A DNA stretch of 64,000 nt from Streptomyces roseus (GCF_001044425.1 NZ_LFML01000161.1:51845-115844); one strand, 5' to 3'; positions 16,584 through 26,407 are shown, counted from the first letter of the stretch. A program made the numbers and translations. Notes: a model not told the origin generated them from the sequence alone.

Positions 16584-16790
16584 ACACTTTGTGGAAGTCC
16601 ACGATATCTGTGAGCACCCCCACAGGCGTTCAATTCCGGTCACACGACGAGACGCCGCCGGTAACACAGCGGGGCTTCGATTCACGTGAACGCACTGACA
16701 ACCCTGGCGAACCAACGGGATAGCGACCCACTTCGCCCAGGGATAACCAGATTCCTCTCGTTTACCTACCTCTTGAAGGGCAAGGCAGAG

Positions 16791-18359
16791 ATGGCACGTG
16801 TCGCCGTCCGGTTCCCCGTCAGCGGAGAGCCCAGCACGCACCCGGTCGACGAGGTGCTCCCCCTCCCCAAGCTGGCGCTGTACGGCTTCCAGCACGTACT
16901 CGCGTTCTACGCCGGTGCGGTGATCGTCCCGATCATCGTGGGCGGTGCCCTCGGCCTGACCACCGAGCAGCTGGTCTACCTGATCAACGCCGACCTGTTG
17001 ACCTGCGGCATCGCCTCGATCATCCAGGCGTGGGGCATCGGCCGGATCGGCGCCCGCCTGCCGCTGATCCAGGGCGTCACGTTCACCGCGGTCTCCCCGA
17101 TGATCGCCATCGGGCTCGGAGCCGGCGGCGGCACGGCGGGCCTGCTCGTCATCTACGGCGCGGTCATCACGGCCGGCATCGCGACCTTCGCCTTCGCCTG
17201 GCTGCCCCCCAAGGCCTTCCGCGCGGTCATGAGGCTCTTCCCGCCGGTCGTCACCGGCACGGTCATCACCGTCCTCGGCATCGTCCTGATCCCCGTCGGC
17301 CTCAACGACGCCGCGGGCGGCCTCGGCAGCCCGGGTTTCGGAGACCCGAAGAACTTCGCGTACGCCGGCGGGACGATGCTCTTCATCCTCGTCCTGATGA
17401 AGCTCGGCAAGCCCTTCCTGTCCAGCATCGCGATCCTGCTCGGCCTGGTCGGCGGCACCGTGGTCGCCTTCCTGCTCGGCGACGCCAAGTTCGGCGACGT
17501 GGGCAACTCGGACTGGATCGGCATCACCACCCCGTTCCACTACGGAGCGCCGAAGTTCGCCTGGTTCCCGATCCTGCTGATGCTCATCGTCATGCTGATC
17601 ACCATGGTCGAGACGACCGGTGACACGTACGCCGTCGGCGACATCGTCGGCAAGGAGATCGACAGCGAGACCGTGGCCCGCGCCCTGCGCGCCGACGGGG
17701 CCGCGACCGCCCTCGGCGGCGTCCTGAACTCCTTCCCCTACGTGGCCTTCGCCGAGAACGTCGGCCTGGTCCGCATGACCAAGGTCAAGAGCCGCTTCGT
17801 CGTGGTCGCCGCGGGCGTCTTCATGATCGTGCTGGGGCTGATCCCGAAGGCCGCCGCGATCGTCGCCGCTGTCCCGCACGGAGTGCTCGGCGGCGCGGCG
17901 ACGGTGATGTTCGCGATGGTGGCGCTGGCCGGTATCCAGACCCTGGCCAAGGTCGACCTCAAGGAGGAGAAGAACGCGCTGGTCGTGGGCGTCTCGCTGG
18001 CCTTCGCCCTGTTGCCGGCCACCGTCCCGGTGCTCTTCAAGGACCACATGGACGCGGACCTGTCCTCGCTCCTCAACAGCGGGGTGACGCTCGGCGCCAC
18101 GGCCGCGATCGTACTCAACCTGATCTTCAACGGCCTGGCCAAGGACGATGCGCACGGCGCCGTGACGGCCGCCGTGCCCGCCCAGGCGGCGGCCCCGGAC
18201 GCCCCGGAAGCCGCGGCCGAGGCGCCCGCCGACGCCGACGCCGACGCGGACGCGGACGCGGAGACGGTGGCCGAGGCCGCCGTCGGTTCCGCCGTCAGCA
18301 CGGCGCCCGCCGTCGCCGTGAAGGCCGGCGCGGACGAGGGGGCCGCGCCCGCCTCCTGA
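16791..18359 (+). CDS. Nucleobase:cation symporter-2 (uracil/xanthine permease family)
   Basis: 522 aa NCS2 transporter with about 12-14 membrane segments. Typical features are LALYGFQHVLAFYAGAVIVP in helix 1, LPLIQGVTFTAVSPMIAIG with the substrate-binding Q/E region, and ETTGDTYAVGDIVGKEID (NCS2 helix-8 glutamate region). Uptake of a purine or pyrimidine base is expected; the exact base is not assignable. The C-terminal 70 residues are an unusual Ala/Asp/Glu-rich low-complexity tail with a DADADADADA run. ATG 16791 has AAGG 5 bases upstream; the in-frame GTG at 16686 is less likely. Confidence 0.9.
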   Translation: MARVAVRFPVSGEPSTHPVDEVLPLPKLALYGFQHVLAFYAGAVIVPIIVGGALGLTTEQLVYLINADLLTCGIASIIQAWGIGRIGARLPLIQGVTFTAVSPMIAIGLGAGGGTAGLLVIYGAVITAGIATFAFAWLPPKAFRAVMRLFPPVVTGTVITVLGIVLIPVGLNDAAGGLGSPGFGDPKNFAYAGGTMLFILVLMKLGKPFLSSIAILLGLVGGTVVAFLLGDAKFGDVGNSDWIGITTPFHYGAPKFAWFPILLMLIVMLITMVETTGDTYAVGDIVGKEIDSETVARALRADGAATALGGVLNSFPYVAFAENVGLVRMTKVKSRFVVVAAGVFMIVLGLIPKAAAIVAAVPHGVLGGAATVMFAMVALAGIQTLAKVDLKEEKNALVVGVSLAFALLPATVPVLFKDHMDADLSSLLNSGVTLGATAAIVLNLIFNGLAKDDAHGAVTAAVPAQAAAPDAPEAAAEAPADADADADADAETVAEAAVGSAVSTAPAVAVKAGADEGAAPAS

Positions 18360-18376
18360 CCCTCCCGAGGGGCGAT

Positions 18377-18412
18377 GGCCCTCCGTCCGGACCGGTGTCC
18401 GGGCGGAGGGCC
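18377..18412 (+). terminator. Permease terminator
   Basis: GGCCCTCCG (18377-18385) pairs with CGGAGGGCC (18404-18412), with inner CCGG/CCGG pairing. Confidence 0.75.
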
Positions 18413-18433
18413 GTGCGCCGTGCCCGGGCAGGC

Positions 18434-18445
18434 GACAATGGGCGC
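18434..18445 (+). promoter_or_regulatory. Leaderless promoter -10 of recO
   Basis: GACAAT at 18434-18439, 6 bases before ATG 18446; no Shine-Dalgarno. Confidence 0.45.
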
Positions 18446-19192
18446 ATGAGTCTGTTCCGCGACGACGGCATCGTGCTGCGCACCCAGAAGCTGGGTGAGG
18501 CGGACCGCATCATCACGCTCCTCACCCGCGGCCACGGCCGGGTGCGGGCCGTCGCCCGCGGGGTGCGGCGTACGAAGTCCAAGTTCGGCGCCGGGCTGGA
18601 ACCTTTCTCCCACGCCGACGTGCAGTTCTTCGCGCGAGGCAGCGAGCTGGTCGGCCGCAGCCTCCCGCTATGCACCCAGACCGAGATCATCGCCCCGTAC
18701 GGCAACGGCATCGTCATCGACTACGCCCGGTACACCGCCGCCACCGCGATGCTGGAGACCGCCGAGCGGTTCACCGAGAACGAGGGCGAGCCCGCCGTAC
18801 AGCAGTACCTGCTGCTGATCGGCGCCCTGCGCACGCTCTCGCGCGGCGAGCACGAGCCGAACCTCATCCTCGACGCGTTCCTGCTGCGCTCCCTCGCCGT
18901 GAACGGCTACGCGCCCAGCTTCACGGACTGCGCGAAGTGCGGGATCCACGGCCCCAACCGGCACTTCTCGGTCGCCGCGGGCGGGGTCGTCTGCGGTGAC
19001 TGCCGCGTCGCCGGCAGCGTCGTACCCTCGTCGGAGGCCATCGCCCTGCTCAGCGCGCTGCTGACGGGCGACTGGGGGCATGCGGACGCCTGCGAGGCGC
19101 GGTACGTGCGGGAGGGCAGTGGGCTCGTCTCCGCCTATTTGCACTGGCATCTGGAGCGCGGGCTACGCTCCCTGCGATACGTCGAGAAATAG
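18446..19192 (+). CDS. recO: DNA repair protein RecO
   Basis: 248 aa. RecO anneals single strands and helps load RecA in the RecFOR pathway. The N-terminal OB fold begins MSLFRDDGIVLRTQKLGEADRIITLLT. A zinc motif is formed by CAKC and CGDC in the second half (DCAKCGIHGPN ... VVCGDCRV). The C-terminal helix RYVREGSGLVSAYLHWHLE is typical. uppS follows 11 bases after the stop, forming the recO-uppS operon conserved in actinobacteria. Confidence 0.95.
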   Translation: MSLFRDDGIVLRTQKLGEADRIITLLTRGHGRVRAVARGVRRTKSKFGAGLEPFSHADVQFFARGSELVGRSLPLCTQTEIIAPYGNGIVIDYARYTAATAMLETAERFTENEGEPAVQQYLLLIGALRTLSRGEHEPNLILDAFLLRSLAVNGYAPSFTDCAKCGIHGPNRHFSVAAGGVVCGDCRVAGSVVPSSEAIALLSALLTGDWGHADACEARYVREGSGLVSAYLHWHLERGLRSLRYVEK

Positions 19193-19203
19193 GAGCTGGA
19201 CAC

Positions 19204-20028
19204 ATGGCACGACGCGGGATTCTGGGGCGCTCTCGCCGGGAGTACAAGGTTCCCGAGCCGCACCCGTCCGGTGAGCGTCCGCCGAAGATCCCCGGCGAAC
19301 TCGTCCCGAACCACGTCGCGGTGGTCATGGACGGCAACGGCCGCTGGGCCAAGGAGCGCGGCCTGCCCCGCACCGAGGGCCACAAGGTCGGCGAGGGCGT
19401 CGTGCTCGACGTGCTCAAGGGCTGCCTGGAGATGGGCGTCAAGAACCTCTCCCTGTACGCCTTCTCGACGGAGAACTGGAAGCGCTCGCCCGACGAGGTC
19501 CGCTTCCTGATGAACTTCAACCGCGACGTCATCCGGCGCCGCCGCGACGAGATGAACGAGCTGGGCATCCGCATCCGCTGGGTCGGCCGCATGCCGAAGA
19601 TGTGGAAGTCGGTCGTCCAGGAGCTCCAGGTCGCCCAGGAGCAGACCGTCGACAACGACGCGATGACCCTGTACTTCTGCGTGAACTACGGTGGCCGCGC
19701 GGAGATCGCGGACGCGGCGCAGGCGATCGCCCGGGACGTGGCCGCGGGCCGGCTGGACCCGTCGAAGGTCAACGAGAAGACCTTCGCGAAGTACATGTAC
19801 TACCCGGACATGCCGGACGTGGACCTGTTCCTGCGGCCGAGCGGCGAGCAGCGCACCTCCAACTACCTGTTGTGGCAGAGCGCGTACGCCGAGATGGTCT
19901 TCCAGGACGTGCTGTGGCCGGACTTCGACCGCCGCGACCTGTGGGCGGCCTGCCTGGAGTACGCCCAGCGCGACCGCCGCTTCGGCGGCGCCGTCCCGAA
20001 CCAGCCGGAGCCGGGCCCGAAGGCCTGA
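19204..20028 (+). CDS. uppS: Isoprenyl transferase (undecaprenyl diphosphate synthase type)
   Basis: 274 aa cis-prenyltransferase making the polyprenyl diphosphate lipid carrier for cell-wall synthesis. Signature motifs are VMDGNGRWA (catalytic Asp, about residues 41-49), the FSTENWKRS loop and the C-terminal LFLRPSGEQRTSNYLLWQ (substrate Arg/Ser). Length is typical. GGAG lies 8 bases before ATG 19204. It is the second gene of the recO-uppS operon. Confidence 0.95.
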   Translation: MARRGILGRSRREYKVPEPHPSGERPPKIPGELVPNHVAVVMDGNGRWAKERGLPRTEGHKVGEGVVLDVLKGCLEMGVKNLSLYAFSTENWKRSPDEVRFLMNFNRDVIRRRRDEMNELGIRIRWVGRMPKMWKSVVQELQVAQEQTVDNDAMTLYFCVNYGGRAEIADAAQAIARDVAAGRLDPSKVNEKTFAKYMYYPDMPDVDLFLRPSGEQRTSNYLLWQSAYAEMVFQDVLWPDFDRRDLWAACLEYAQRDRRFGGAVPNQPEPGPKA

Positions 20029-20031
20029 CCG

Positions 20032-20062
20032 GCCTGCCCGGCCGGTGGCCGGTGGGGCAGGC
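20032..20062. terminator. Terminator between uppS and zur (convergent)
   Basis: GCCTGCCC (20032-20039) pairs with GGGCAGGC (20055-20062). A second GC-rich palindromic stretch follows to about 20140. Confidence 0.6.
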
Positions 20063-20153
20063 GGGGGCCGAGGCGGCAGGGGAGAAACCCTCGCCCGGCC
20101 CCGGCCGGGCCCATGCCGCCCGGGGGCCGGGCTTCCGGGGGGAGCCGGCTCGA

Positions 20154-20591
20154 CTAGGCGGAGGCCGAGGCTGCGGCGCAGTCGGCGCAGGTGCCGAAGA
20201 TCTCCACCGTGTGGGCGACGTTCACGTAGCCGTGCTCCGCGGCGATGGACTCGGCCCACTTCTCCACCGCCGGGCCCTCCACCTCGACCGCCTTGCCGCA
20301 CTTGCGGCAGACCAGGTGGTGGTGGTGGTCCCCGGTGGAACAGCGCCGGTAGACCGACTCCCCGTCGCTGGTGCGCAGCACGTCCACCTCACCGGCGTCG
20401 GCGAGCGACTGGAGGGTGCGGTACACGGTGGTCAGGCCCACGGAGTCGCCGCGGTGCTTGAGCATGTCGTGCAGTTCCTGGGCGCTGCGGAACTCGTCCA
20501 CCTCGTCCAGTGCCGCGGCGACGGCTGCCCGCTGCCGGGTGGATCGTCCTCGTACTGGCGCGGTATTCATCTCGCCAGGCGCAGTCGCCAC
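20154..20591 (-). CDS. zur: Zinc uptake regulator Zur (Fur family)
   Basis: 145 aa Fur-family repressor. The N-terminal winged helix includes RSAQELHDMLKHRG and VGLTTVYRTLQSLADAGEVD (recognition helix). HHHHLVCRKCG and CADC near the C-terminus provide the regulatory and structural zinc sites. I chose GTG 20591 because AGGAGG lies 5 bases upstream; ATG 20570 is the alternative. CACAAT at 20620-20625 (minus) may be a -10 giving it its own short leader. It is the last gene after znuA-znuC-znuB, 61 bases downstream of znuB. The cluster and His/Cys content favour Zur over Fur or PerR. Confidence 0.92.
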   Translation of the reverse strand: MATAPGEMNTAPVRGRSTRQRAAVAAALDEVDEFRSAQELHDMLKHRGDSVGLTTVYRTLQSLADAGEVDVLRTSDGESVYRRCSTGDHHHHLVCRKCGKAVEVEGPAVEKWAESIAAEHGYVNVAHTVEIFGTCADCAAASASA

Positions 20592-20652
20592 CGGTTCCTC
20601 CTCGTATCGGCCTCGGCCCATTGTGCCAGGCGGCCGCAGCGCCCAGGCCGCC

Positions 20653-21519
20653 CTAGACCTTCACATCATCGCGCGTGCAGACCTCTTCGGCGGCGCGGGC
20701 CGCGTTCGCCCGGCGCCTGGCCAGGGGGGTGGACACCGCGGTCATCACCATGAAGACCCCGATGGCGAGCAGCACGATCGTGCCGCCCGAGGGGGCGTCG
20801 ATGTAGTACGTCAGGGTCGTGCCGGAGAGCGAGACCAGCACGCCGATCACCATGGCCACCGTCAGGGTCGCGGTGAACCCGCGCGTGACGCGCTGCGCTG
20901 CCGCGACCGGGATCACCATCATGGCGCTGACCAGCAGCAGGCCGACGATCCGCATGGCCACGGTGACGGTGACGGCGGCGGTGACCGCGATCAGCAGGTT
21001 CAGGAAGCGCACCGGCAGGCCGGTGACGCGGGCGAACTCCTCGTCCTGGCAGACGGCGAACAGCTGGCGGCGCAGTCCGAGGGTGACGGCGATGACGAAG
21101 GCCGCGAGGATCACGACGGCCGTGACGTCCTCGGCGGAGACCGTGGTGATCGAGCCGAAGAGGTAGCTGGTCAGGTTGGCCGTCGAGCCGCCCGGGGCCA
21201 GGTTGATGATCATCACTCCGCCGGCCAGGCCGCCGTAGAAGAGCATGGCGAGGGCGATGTCGCCGCTGGTCTTGCCGCGGGAGCGGATCAGTTCCATGCC
21301 GACCGCGCCGATCACCGCGACCAGGGTCGCCGTCCACACCGGGCTCGCGTTGAAGAGGAAGCCGAGCGCGACGCCGGTCATGGCCACGTGGCCGATGCCG
21401 TCGCCCATCACGGCTTGGCGGCGCTGGACGAGGTACGTGCCGATGGCGGGGGCGGTGACGCCGACCAGGACGGCCGCGAGCAGGGCCCGCTGCATGAAGG
21501 CGTAGTGGAGGAGTTCCAT
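20653..21519 (-). CDS. znuB: Zinc ABC transporter permease
   Basis: 288 aa membrane component with about eight to nine hydrophobic segments, homologous to ZnuB/MntB permeases. It contains RRQAVMGDGIGHVAMTGVALG, the conserved loop contacting the ATPase. The stop of znuC overlaps the start (TGATG). The C-terminus is charged (ARAAEEVCTRDDVKV). It transports zinc into the cytoplasm with ZnuA and ZnuC; zinc specificity is inferred from the Zur context. Confidence 0.92.
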   Translation of the reverse strand: MELLHYAFMQRALLAAVLVGVTAPAIGTYLVQRRQAVMGDGIGHVAMTGVALGFLFNASPVWTATLVAVIGAVGMELIRSRGKTSGDIALAMLFYGGLAGGVMIINLAPGGSTANLTSYLFGSITTVSAEDVTAVVILAAFVIAVTLGLRRQLFAVCQDEEFARVTGLPVRFLNLLIAVTAAVTVTVAMRIVGLLLVSAMMVIPVAAAQRVTRGFTATLTVAMVIGVLVSLSGTTLTYYIDAPSGGTIVLLAIGVFMVMTAVSTPLARRRANAARAAEEVCTRDDVKV

Positions 21520-22310
21520 CAGCTCAGCAATCCCGTCCGGAGCGGCTCGGCGTCGTGCGCCGCGTGGGGGTGTACGTGGTCGTGGCCGGGCAGGGCGTGC
21601 TGCCCCACGGCCTCGGGCGGCGGCCCGTCGTGGACGACGCAGCCGTCGCGCAGGACGACGGCGCGGTCGATCAGCGGCTCCAGCGGGCCCAGCTCGTGCA
21701 GGACGAGCAGGACGGTCGAGCCGGCGGCGACCTGCTCGCGCAGGGCGCCCGCGAGGACCTCCTGGTTGGCGAGGTCGACGCCGGCCATCGGCTCGTCCAT
21801 GATCAGGAGTTCGGGCTCCACCGCGAGTGCCCGCGCGATGAGCACGCGCTGGTGCTGGCCGCCGGAGAGGGCGTTTACGGAAGCGTCGGCGTACTGGCTC
21901 ATGTCGACGAGGGCCAGGGCCCGCTCGACGGCCGCCTTGTCGGTCCTGCGCAGGATGCCGAATCGGGAGCGGGCGAGCCGGCCCGAGGAGACGACCTCGC
22001 GGACGGTGGCCGGGACCCCGCTGGCGGCGGTGGTGCGCTGCGGGACGTACCCGATGCGCGACCAGGCGCGGAAGCGCTTGAAATCGGTGCCGAACAGGGC
22101 CAGCGCGCCGTCGGAGAGCGGTACCTGTCCGACGATCGCGCGCACGGCCGTGGACTTGCCGGAGCCGTTGGCGCCGAGCAGGGCGACGACCTCGCCGCGC
22201 CGGACGGTGAGATCGACGCCGCGCAGCACGGGGCGCGAGCCGAGCGAGGCCGTGGCCCCGCGCAGGGATATGACGGGCTGGTCCGCTGCCTCCGCGGGCT
22301 GTGACTTCAT
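21519..22310 (-). CDS. znuC: Zinc ABC transporter ATP-binding protein
   Basis: 263 aa ABC ATPase. Walker A is GANGSGKST, the ABC signature LSGGQHQR, Walker B LLIMDEPMAG, with the H-loop in LVLHEL. ATG 22310 (MKSQ) has GGAGG 8 bases upstream. The in-frame ATG 22334 overlaps the znuA stop and GTG 22337 is also possible. The C-terminus carries a His-rich tail (GHDHVHPHAAHD), uncommon for an ATPase and possibly zinc-binding. It energises ZnuB. Confidence 0.92.
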   Translation of the reverse strand: MKSQPAEAADQPVISLRGATASLGSRPVLRGVDLTVRRGEVVALLGANGSGKSTAVRAIVGQVPLSDGALALFGTDFKRFRAWSRIGYVPQRTTAASGVPATVREVVSSGRLARSRFGILRRTDKAAVERALALVDMSQYADASVNALSGGQHQRVLIARALAVEPELLIMDEPMAGVDLANQEVLAGALREQVAAGSTVLLVLHELGPLEPLIDRAVVLRDGCVVHDGPPPEAVGQHALPGHDHVHPHAAHDAEPLRTGLLS

Positions 22311-22333
22311 GGCACGCGCCTCCGTTACTGCCA

Positions 22334-23314
22334 TCACTTGCTACCGAGCGCCTTCTGCAGGTTCTTCAGGTTGGACCGCATGACCCCGAGGTAGTCAGCG
22401 CCCTGGGACTTGTCGGTGATTCCCTCGAGCGGGTCGAGGACGTCGGTCTTCAGGCCCGTGTCGGCGGCGAGCGTCTTGGCGGTCTTGTCGCTGGCCAGGG
22501 TCTCGAAGAACACGGTCGAGACGTTGTCCTTCTTCGCGACGGCCTGGAGCTCCTTCATCCGGGCCGGGCTCGGCTCGGACTCGGGGTCGACGCCGGAGAT
22601 GCCCTCCTGGTCGAGCCCGTAGCGCTCGGCGAGGTAGCCGAAGGCGGAGTGCGTGGTGATGAAGGTCTTCGTGGCGGTGTTCTTCAGGCCGTCCTTGAAC
22701 TCCGTGTCGAGCGCGGTCAGCTTGCCGAGCAGCTCGTCGGTGTTCTTGCGGTAGTCCGCCGCGTGGTCCGGGTCGGCCTTCTCCAGGGCCGCGCCTACGC
22801 CCTTGGCGACCTCGGCGTACTTCACCGGGTCCAGCCAGATGTGCGGGTCCTCGCCGGCCTCGCCGTGGGAGTGGTCGTGGCCCTCCTCGCCCGCGGGGCT
22901 CTCCTCGCCCTCGTGGGCGTGGTCGTGGCCCGAGGAGCCGTGGACCTCCAGCCTGGTGAGCTTGGCGGCGTCGACGACGTTCTTCACGCCGGACTGGGCG
23001 ACGGCCTTGTCGACGGCGGGCTGCAGGCCCTTGAGGTAGAGGACGACGTCGGATTCGCCCAGCTGCCCGGTCTGCTTCGGGGTGATCTCCAGGTCGTGCG
23101 GTTCGACGCCCGGCTTGGTCAGGGTGTCGACCTTCACGTGGTCCTTGCCGATCTGTTCGGCGAGGAACTGCATCGGGTAGAACGACGACATGACGTGCAG
23201 CTTGCCGTCCCTGCCGGTTCCGGCGGAGGCTCCGGAGCACGCGGTGAGGGCCGTGGCGCCGAGGGCTACGGCTCCGGCGAGGGCGGCGGCGGGTATGAGG
23301 CGTCGTACGTTCAT
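22334..23314 (-). CDS. znuA: Zinc ABC transporter substrate-binding lipoprotein
   Basis: 326 aa lipoprotein. The signal peptide ends in the lipobox LTAC, with Cys26 as lipidation site. The cluster A-I fold shows the metal-binding YPMQFLAEQIG entry, GVEPHDLE (His ligand), a His/Glu-rich loop (residues about 120-150, GHDHAHEG and GHDHSHGE) typical of ZnuA, then HIWLDP and THSAFGYLAERYGL. It captures zinc outside the membrane. ATG 23314 gives a normal signal peptide. It is the first gene of znuACB-zur, preceded by two Zur-box-like repeats. Confidence 0.95.
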   Translation of the reverse strand: MNVRRLIPAAALAGAVALGATALTACSGASAGTGRDGKLHVMSSFYPMQFLAEQIGKDHVKVDTLTKPGVEPHDLEITPKQTGQLGESDVVLYLKGLQPAVDKAVAQSGVKNVVDAAKLTRLEVHGSSGHDHAHEGEESPAGEEGHDHSHGEAGEDPHIWLDPVKYAEVAKGVGAALEKADPDHAADYRKNTDELLGKLTALDTEFKDGLKNTATKTFITTHSAFGYLAERYGLDQEGISGVDPESEPSPARMKELQAVAKKDNVSTVFFETLASDKTAKTLAADTGLKTDVLDPLEGITDKSQGADYLGVMRSNLKNLQKALGSK

Positions 23315-23350
23315 GACATCCATTTTCATCAAAGATGGAAACGATTGTCA
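23314..23350 (-). promoter_or_regulatory. Two Zur-box-like sites at znuA
   Basis: Site 1 is TGGAAACGATTGTCA at 23336-23350 and site 2 is TGACATCCATTTTCA at 23314-23328, overlapping the start codon. Both resemble the 15-bp AT-rich inverted repeat (TGAnAAnnnTTTTCA-like) bound by Streptomyces Zur. Their centres are 22 bp apart, two helical turns, on one face of DNA. The assignment rests on motif resemblance and on zur being in the same cluster. Confidence 0.65.
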
Positions 23351-23399
23351 AAAACCCAGGTGGGAGGCCCGGGAGAGGCGCCCTCGAACGGGAACCGAT

Positions 23400-23430
23400 T
23401 TGAAAGGGGGGGTGCGGGCGCCGGTAACCT
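23400..23430 (+). promoter_or_regulatory. Possible glyS promoter
   Basis: TTGAAA (23400-23405) and TAACCT (23425-23430) with a rather long 19-bp spacer. The leader before GTG 23470 would be about 30 bases. Zur site 1 lies about 50 bases upstream. Confidence 0.35.
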
Positions 23431-23469
23431 AAAGCCTTCGCCGTTCGTCCTCGTAATGAAGAGAGCACC

Positions 23470-24852
<1,383 letters not shown>

Positions 24853-24891
24853 GTCCCTGCCCGGGCCCCTGCCCGAGCGGGGTGGAACGGC

Positions 24892-24928
24892 CGGTGGCCC
24901 GGTGCGCGTCACGCGCACCGGGCCACCG
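24892..24928. terminator. Bidirectional terminator after glyS
   Basis: 18-bp arms CGGTGGCCCGGTGCGCGT (24892-24909) and its complement (24911-24928), a near-continuous palindrome between convergent genes. Confidence 0.85.
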
Positions 24929-24944
24929 TCGTTTCCGCCTCGGC

Positions 24945-25670
24945 TCAGACCTGGGCCTGGGCCTGGGCCCGGGCCTCGGCCGCGGCCGCCTCGGCGGCGC
25001 GCCGTTCGCCCGCCGCCTGCGAGCGCTTCGCGTAGCGCGCGGTCCACAGGGCCAGCAGGCCCAGCGTCCCGTAGATCAGGATCGGGCTGACGACCACCAT
25101 GGTGTCGGTGGGCAGGACGAAGACCAGGCCCACGCGCACGGCGGCCTCCGCGAGGTAGGCGATGCCCCACACCGTGGTCATGACGGTCATCGTGCGGCGG
25201 AAGCCGTCGAACTGCCACAGGCCGTTCCACCAGGCGGTGCTCTCGGGGGTGCCGTCGGTGGCGAACTTGCGGCCGAAGTAGAACATCAGCGGACGCGGCG
25301 CGAGCAGGGTGGCGAGGCAGAGAAGTCCGAACAGCCCCGTCACTCCCGAGTCCTTGATGAGCAGCGCGCGCGCCGAGTGCGCGCCGACGAGCGAGACGAC
25401 GGCCGTGATCACCAGGAACACCAGGGTGACGACGGCGAATTCGTCCAGCTTGCGGCGCCAGGCCAGGCTGATCGCGCTGTCGAGCACCGGCCACGCGCCG
25501 CTGACCAGCAGTGCGCTGAATTCGCTCCAGCCGTGGTCGTGCAGCTGGTTGTACGTGAGGATCGGCGCGACCACGTTGAGGCCGATGGTCAGGATCCAGC
25601 CGAGAGCGGCGGCGCCGCCCGAACGGGCCGGAGGCTTGGGCTGTGTCGCCTGAGGTGGCTGAGCGGACAA
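24945..25670 (-). CDS. VC0807-like integral membrane protein
   Basis: 241 aa with about six hydrophobic segments (LGWILTIGLNVVAPILTYNQ first; FAVVTLVFLVITAVVSLVGA; LIYGTLGLLALWTARYA last). It resembles the VC0807 membrane-protein family, whose function is unknown. A Pro/Gln-rich N-terminus and an Ala/Gln-repeat C-terminus (ARAQAQAQV) flank the core. A TTG start at 25670 with AGGGGGAA 4 bases upstream is preferred. It is monocistronic. Confidence 0.7.
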   Translation of the reverse strand: MSAQPPQATQPKPPARSGGAAALGWILTIGLNVVAPILTYNQLHDHGWSEFSALLVSGAWPVLDSAISLAWRRKLDEFAVVTLVFLVITAVVSLVGAHSARALLIKDSGVTGLFGLLCLATLLAPRPLMFYFGRKFATDGTPESTAWWNGLWQFDGFRRTMTVMTTVWGIAYLAEAAVRVGLVFVLPTDTMVVVSPILIYGTLGLLALWTARYAKRSQAAGERRAAEAAAAEARAQAQAQV

Positions 25671-25710
25671 GGTTCCCCCTGGAACGTGCCTGATGAAGGG
25701 TGGTAGGGGG

Positions 25711-25740
25711 AACGTAAGGAGTTTGACGGGGCACGGACAA
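25711..25740 (-). promoter_or_regulatory. Probable promoter of the VC0807-like gene
   Basis: On the minus strand, TTGTCC (25740-25735) and TACGTT (25716-25711) are separated by 18 bp. The leader is about 35 bases and contains a good Shine-Dalgarno. Confidence 0.4.
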
Positions 25741-25770
25741 GGTGGGCTCGTGCCAAATGATCATCAAGTC

Positions 25771-25793
25771 GTCCGGAATGGCCCGTTCCGGAC
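25771..25793 (-). terminator. Inverted repeat downstream of tetR
   Basis: GTCCGGAA (25771-25778) and TTCCGGAC (25786-25793), 7-base loop, 21 bases past the tetR stop. Terminator is the simplest reading; an operator for the neighbouring minus-strand gene is also possible. Confidence 0.5.
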
Positions 25794-25813
25794 GTTCTCG
25801 GGCGGTCAGGCGG

Positions 25814-26407
25814 TCAGGCGCGCAAGCCCCGGATCACGAGCGCGGTGACGGCCTCGAACTCGGTGGTGATCGTGGGCTTGAGCCACTCCGCCGCGTACTG
25901 CGGATCATGGAAACGGCCGGTGGCGTCGAACACCGCCCGGGCGGCGGCCGGTACGTCGGGCGCGCTGAGCGAGCCCGCCTCGACCCCCTCCGCGATGATC
26001 CGGCCCAGCTGGTCGATCAGCTGGTTCAGGTGCTGGTCCACCACGCCGCTGCTCTCCGCGAGCAGCACCGTGTACGTGGCGAACAGCTCCGGATCGTCGC
26101 CCGCCTTGTGGCGCTTGGCCTCGAACAGGGCCTCCAGCCACGCCTCCAGTTTGGAAGGCGCGCTCCCGCCGGCGGCCGAGGCGATCTCGTCCAGCCGGAC
26201 GACGCTCTTGGCGAGCCAGCGGTCCGTGACGGCCTCGCGCAGGGCCGCCTTCGAGGGGAAGTGCCGGTACACGCTGCCGTGGCTGACGCCCAGGGCGCGG
26301 GCCACGTCCACCACGGTCGCCTTGGTGGGGCCGAAGCGGCGCAGCACCTCCTCGGTGGTTTCGAGGATGCGCTCGGGTGTCAGGGGCTCGGCAGCAGCGG
26401 GGGGCAT
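25814..26407 (-). CDS. TetR family transcriptional regulator
   Basis: 197 aa. The N-terminal TetR HTH has TVVDVARALGVSHGSVYRHF and LREAVTDRWL at the hinge. The C-terminal ligand domain is all-helical (ELFATYTVLLAESSGVVDQHLN). It starts 22 bases after the aldo/keto reductase stop, on the same strand. A GTACG/CGTAC palindrome and its own -10 lie in that gap. It probably represses itself and perhaps the AKR gene. The ligand is unknown. Confidence 0.9.
   Translation of the reverse strand: MPPAAAEPLTPERILETTEEVLRRFGPTKATVVDVARALGVSHGSVYRHFPSKAALREAVTDRWLAKSVVRLDEIASAAGGSAPSKLEAWLEALFEAKRHKAGDDPELFATYTVLLAESSGVVDQHLNQLIDQLGRIIAEGVEAGSLSAPDVPAAARAVFDATGRFHDPQYAAEWLKPTITTEFEAVTALVIRGLRA

Larger units (their letters stand above)
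16293..16790. other. Intergenic region between TerB-like gene and nucleobase permease
   Basis: 498 bases without a convincing gene. It contains an 11-bp tandem repeat (16310-16353), a hairpin (16403-16434), a TGACGTC inverted repeat (16566-16583) and an A/T-richer stretch (16585-16790) that is probably the promoter and 5' UTR of the permease. Confidence 0.6.

Noticed and set aside
16686..16790. Longer N-terminus of the nucleobase permease from GTG 16686
   Set aside because: The extra 35 residues are polar and unlike NCS2 transporters; ATG 16791 has a better ribosome site.
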